Below, piece after piece: positions 61,686 through 64,000 of a DNA stretch of 64,000 bases. Source of the DNA: Roseihalotalea indica. Lineage in GTDB: Bacteria; Bacteroidota; Bacteroidia; Cytophagales; Cyclobacteriaceae. The translations under genes were made by a program, and so were the position numbers. The notes under the pieces were generated by a model, which saw only the letters and a list, made by a program, of their open reading frames with translations, did no database searches and was not told the DNA's origin. Numbering within the stretch: position 1 is the stretch's first letter; every line of letters starts with the position of its first letter. The stretch spans positions 496,001 through 560,000 of the forward strand of contig NZ_JAINFL010000004.1 of NCBI RefSeq assembly GCF_022458895.1. Direction: 5' to 3'.

Positions 61686-63365
61686 TTACACCACATATTT
61701 ATCCCACAGGCCGTATTTTTCCTTTATTTTTCCTTTTGAAAAAGAAAGTGCCATTACCAAAATTCCGGTTAAGCTTGTGCTCAGCGTAAACGCTATATTG
61801 ATATCTTCAATAAACCATGGCAATACGGCCAGTACCAGGCCGAGCAATACATTTAAATAGCGTAGGCTTCTAATTACTTCAGCCATGGCCATTACCGCAA
61901 ATACAATTGCAAGTGCCCCTCCCAAATGATTTAAATCGGCAAATGGAGTTTCTATCCCAACCCCAAAAACTGTGGGAGAGACCATCAACCAAATCCCTAA
62001 AACTGTTGATACCGTCAACATCCAGGGGAAGCTCATTCCCCAAATTGAAGATTTAAATACCTTCCAGGGACTGTCATTAAATTCTGCCATTTCAGGGGAA
62101 CGTTGATCCATTTCAGTGGAAAGTGCATCACCGCCTTTCCAAAATACTATCCATAACGAATCCCCTTTTTGTTTTCGTTGCACCATATGTTGCCACATGG
62201 CAATCACTTCATCAATTTGTAAAGGAATCATTGGGAGCATAACTATAGCTGAAAACAGGCATATCGAACACCAGGCTCCTACTGAAAGCGGCTGTGAAAC
62301 GATTAAAAAAATACTCACGAACCCAAGTGGAATTACCAAAATCCCAAAAAGAGTGACCATCCACGGCATTGTACGCCAACGGGAGGTCCCTCCCATATAT
62401 CCCATCAGAAATTCCAAAGTATATGCAAGTGTTCCTAATGCAGCATCAGATATTGGAAAGGAGTGGGACATATCGGAGTCTAAAACGGTCATGGTGCCCT
62501 CACCAAAAAAAGGGTCCCAGGCATAATCTATATACCCCAATTGAAAAGCCCCCAGATACCGGGAGGCCAACCACCCTATAAATGCCAACCCAATCATAAT
62601 CGAGCGTTGTGGCCAGCTTGAAGGATTATAGCTCCAACCCGTAGGTACGTCACCGCCCATTTTCATAAAACTGATCATGTTTGGCATCCCTGGAATAAGA
62701 ATGGTCAATGCAATAATCAAGGCGCCAACCATGGTACCGTTATAGTAAGCAACAGCCGTTGGAGACCAGAAAATAAAGGGGGCCATACTGATCCATACGC
62801 CTATAAAACAACATATCCATACGCTGTAAGGCCGGTTAGGCTTAAGGGAACGCCACCCAAAAATAACCAGCAATATTCCGCTTATTATGTCGCTCCAGCG
62901 CATTGCTGCTATACGATCGGCAAGGGATAGCCATACATCTCTTCCGCCACTGGGTTCGACCACATTCTTTCCATAATCAAAAGTGAGTGGAGAAGTAATC
63001 ATCCAAAATCCCAGCAATACAATGACCCAGTAGACCCAAAGCGTTTGCTTGTGGTGATTCTTCAGCATTTTCATTCGGTCATCCATGCCCATTTTCATAC
63101 TGCCCATGTCCATCCCCTTGTGTTCGTGGCCCTCCATGTCCATCATCGGCCGTGTGACACCTCGTGTGCCCATACCTTCCATTTGGTGATCTGACATTTC
63201 GTTTTTTGCTTCTTCTTTTTTCACGAGTGTCATTCCACATTTAGGGCATTTGCCCGGTTGATCACTTACGACCTCAGGGTGCATAGAGCATGTGTATTGT
63301 ATTTTTTTTGAAGATTTATCCCCATCACCCTGATGGGGCATTGAGGAAGGGTCATTTTTTTTCAT
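61686..63365 (-). CDS. Metal-binding, SPW-repeat and VKOR-like membrane protein
   Basis: The 559-residue protein begins with a heavy-metal-binding segment, YTCSMHPEVVSDQPGKCPKCGMTLV (about 24-48), found in CusB-like and YHS-type proteins. Then comes a Met/His-rich stretch (about 65-95). About 12 membrane helices follow with repeated Trp/Pro motifs (SPW repeats), and a VKOR-like segment SVGAWCSICLFSAIVM (about 373-388) holds a Cys-x2-Cys pair. Quinone-linked redox chemistry, disulfide formation or metal sensing are possible. The combination is annotated as VKOR family in several Bacteroidota; the function is open. Confidence 0.78.
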   Translation of the reverse strand: MKKNDPSSMPHQGDGDKSSKKIQYTCSMHPEVVSDQPGKCPKCGMTLVKKEEAKNEMSDHQMEGMGTRGVTRPMMDMEGHEHKGMDMGSMKMGMDDRMKMLKNHHKQTLWVYWVIVLLGFWMITSPLTFDYGKNVVEPSGGRDVWLSLADRIAAMRWSDIISGILLVIFGWRSLKPNRPYSVWICCFIGVWISMAPFIFWSPTAVAYYNGTMVGALIIALTILIPGMPNMISFMKMGGDVPTGWSYNPSSWPQRSIMIGLAFIGWLASRYLGAFQLGYIDYAWDPFFGEGTMTVLDSDMSHSFPISDAALGTLAYTLEFLMGYMGGTSRWRTMPWMVTLFGILVIPLGFVSIFLIVSQPLSVGAWCSICLFSAIVMLPMIPLQIDEVIAMWQHMVQRKQKGDSLWIVFWKGGDALSTEMDQRSPEMAEFNDSPWKVFKSSIWGMSFPWMLTVSTVLGIWLMVSPTVFGVGIETPFADLNHLGGALAIVFAVMAMAEVIRSLRYLNVLLGLVLAVLPWFIEDINIAFTLSTSLTGILVMALSFSKGKIKEKYGLWDKYVV

Positions 63366-63404
63366 AATACGATTGGATTAGGATTAATGAATCTTCATTC
63401 CTGA

Positions 63405-64000
63405 TTATTTATTCAAATTATTCACCTGATAAAATTTCTTTGGATTAGCCTTTAAGTTTTCAACCATTTTTGGCAAGGTATCCCGCAAACCATGTTTGGG
63501 TTTCCATCCCAATAACTTTTTAGCCTTGGAACTGTCCATTTCAAAATGGTCATCGGCCAGGTCGATCATCCAGGGTTTTATAAAGGCTTTACCAAATAGG
63601 TTTTGCATAAATGCGCCAACTTTGGCAAACCACTTTGGAATGGCGATTATGGACATTTTTTTGCCGTGAATTTTGGTACTGATAATGTCTTGTAGTTCCT
63701 TATAGGTCAGGGTTTCGTCATCGCCAATATTCAATATAACTTCCTTCGGAAGGTCATTCCTTTTTTCAACGGCAAGGGCAAGGGCATTGACGACATCATC
63801 CCGATGCACATAGGTGCTACCGTGGGATGTATTGGCAGGATACAGCCTTGCCGAAATTTGCTTTTCATAGATACGTTGCATCTGATTGGTGATGGGGATC
63901 GAACTACCCTCTTCACTATACACACCCGCTATGCGCATCATCACTATAGGAATTTCGCCTCGTTTTTCATGCATTACTTTTTCGGTCGTCACTTTCGATT
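63405..64000 (-). CDS. NAD-dependent epimerase/dehydratase-like protein, partial
   Basis: The gene is cut by the end of the window; the coding frame stays open to base 64000, so the N-terminus with its Rossmann GxxGxxG motif is missing. The visible 198 residues show a short-chain extended epimerase: PIVMMRIAGVYSEEGSSIPI, TYVHRDDVVNALALAV and NIGDDETLTYKELQDII are the known patterns of sugar-nucleotide and hydroxysteroid dehydratases. The C-terminal part has KKLLGWKPKHGLRDTLPKMVE. The substrate cannot be inferred. Confidence 0.85.
   Translation of the reverse strand, partial: SKVTTEKVMHEKRGEIPIVMMRIAGVYSEEGSSIPITNQMQRIYEKQISARLYPANTSHGSTYVHRDDVVNALALAVEKRNDLPKEVILNIGDDETLTYKELQDIISTKIHGKKMSIIAIPKWFAKVGAFMQNLFGKAFIKPWMIDLADDHFEMDSSKAKKLLGWKPKHGLRDTLPKMVENLKANPKKFYQVNNLNK

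Overview
The window looks like chromosomal DNA of a Bacteroidota bacterium, probably of the Cytophagales type. The evidence is protein style: a DUF2024 protein, a DUF6660-like metal peptide, an RND pump fused to its outer-membrane channel, few recognisable Shine-Dalgarno sequences, and TAnnTTTG-like promoter boxes. It is a dense stress and resistance region. I see no tRNA, rRNA, CRISPR array, transposase or integrase, and no gene-free stretch longer than 300 bases.

Region 1 (1-8171, + strand) is a microaerobic respiration and nitric-oxide defence cluster. It holds the C-terminal part of a cbb3-type oxidase subunit I, a fused CcoO/cytochrome c subunit, a small frameshifted gene, two small membrane proteins, a group III truncated haemoglobin, a DUF2024 protein, a membrane protein, a quinol nitric-oxide reductase, a cupin, a RIC-type iron-sulfur repair protein and a second hemerythrin-like protein. 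Overlapping start and stop codons suggest one or two operons.

Region 2 (8235-11725, +) is a small defence patch: an AbiEi/AbiEii type IV toxin-antitoxin pair behind a palindrome, then a CoiA-like/DUF6035 putative nuclease.

Region 3 (11747-18424, +) is a Czc-type efflux operon with two extra histidine-rich secreted proteins, ending in a strong hairpin.

Region 4 (18428-32949, -) holds ion homeostasis genes: a methyltransferase-like membrane protein, NhaA, a CaCA exchanger, a CDF transporter, a P1B-4 ATPase with a duplicated start, a cytochrome c-FTR1 iron permease broken by a stop codon, a P1B-2 ATPase with a Fur regulator, a membrane AlbA_2 protein, an SPFH lipoprotein, a zinc-ribbon protein and a PII-like protein.

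Region 5 (33130-42782, -) holds a second RND system with a 1470-residue pump-channel fusion, a DUF6660-like peptide, a metallochaperone, CopA and an HMA-AraC regulator. An orphan HsdR_N-like protein and a decayed membrane gene follow (42875-44935).

Region 6 (44993-63365, -) is the most unusual part. It combines archaeal-type class I fructose-bisphosphate aldolase, archaeal-type (type II) GAPDH, AMP phosphorylase, a divergent PRPP synthetase, a class III-like PPK2, a beta-CASP nuclease and an ATP-cone/PD-(D/E)XK protein with CopB, an efflux pump, a dicarboxylate symporter, a K+ channel, a second NhaA and a large metal-binding/SPW/VKOR-like membrane protein. Four of these proteins converge on AMP, PRPP and adenylate charge, so an energy-emergency nucleotide module is a reasonable hypothesis. 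The first gene of this set (aldolase) shares a conserved leader with the distant PII-like gene, which suggests co-regulation. The window ends inside a sugar-nucleotide epimerase-like gene.
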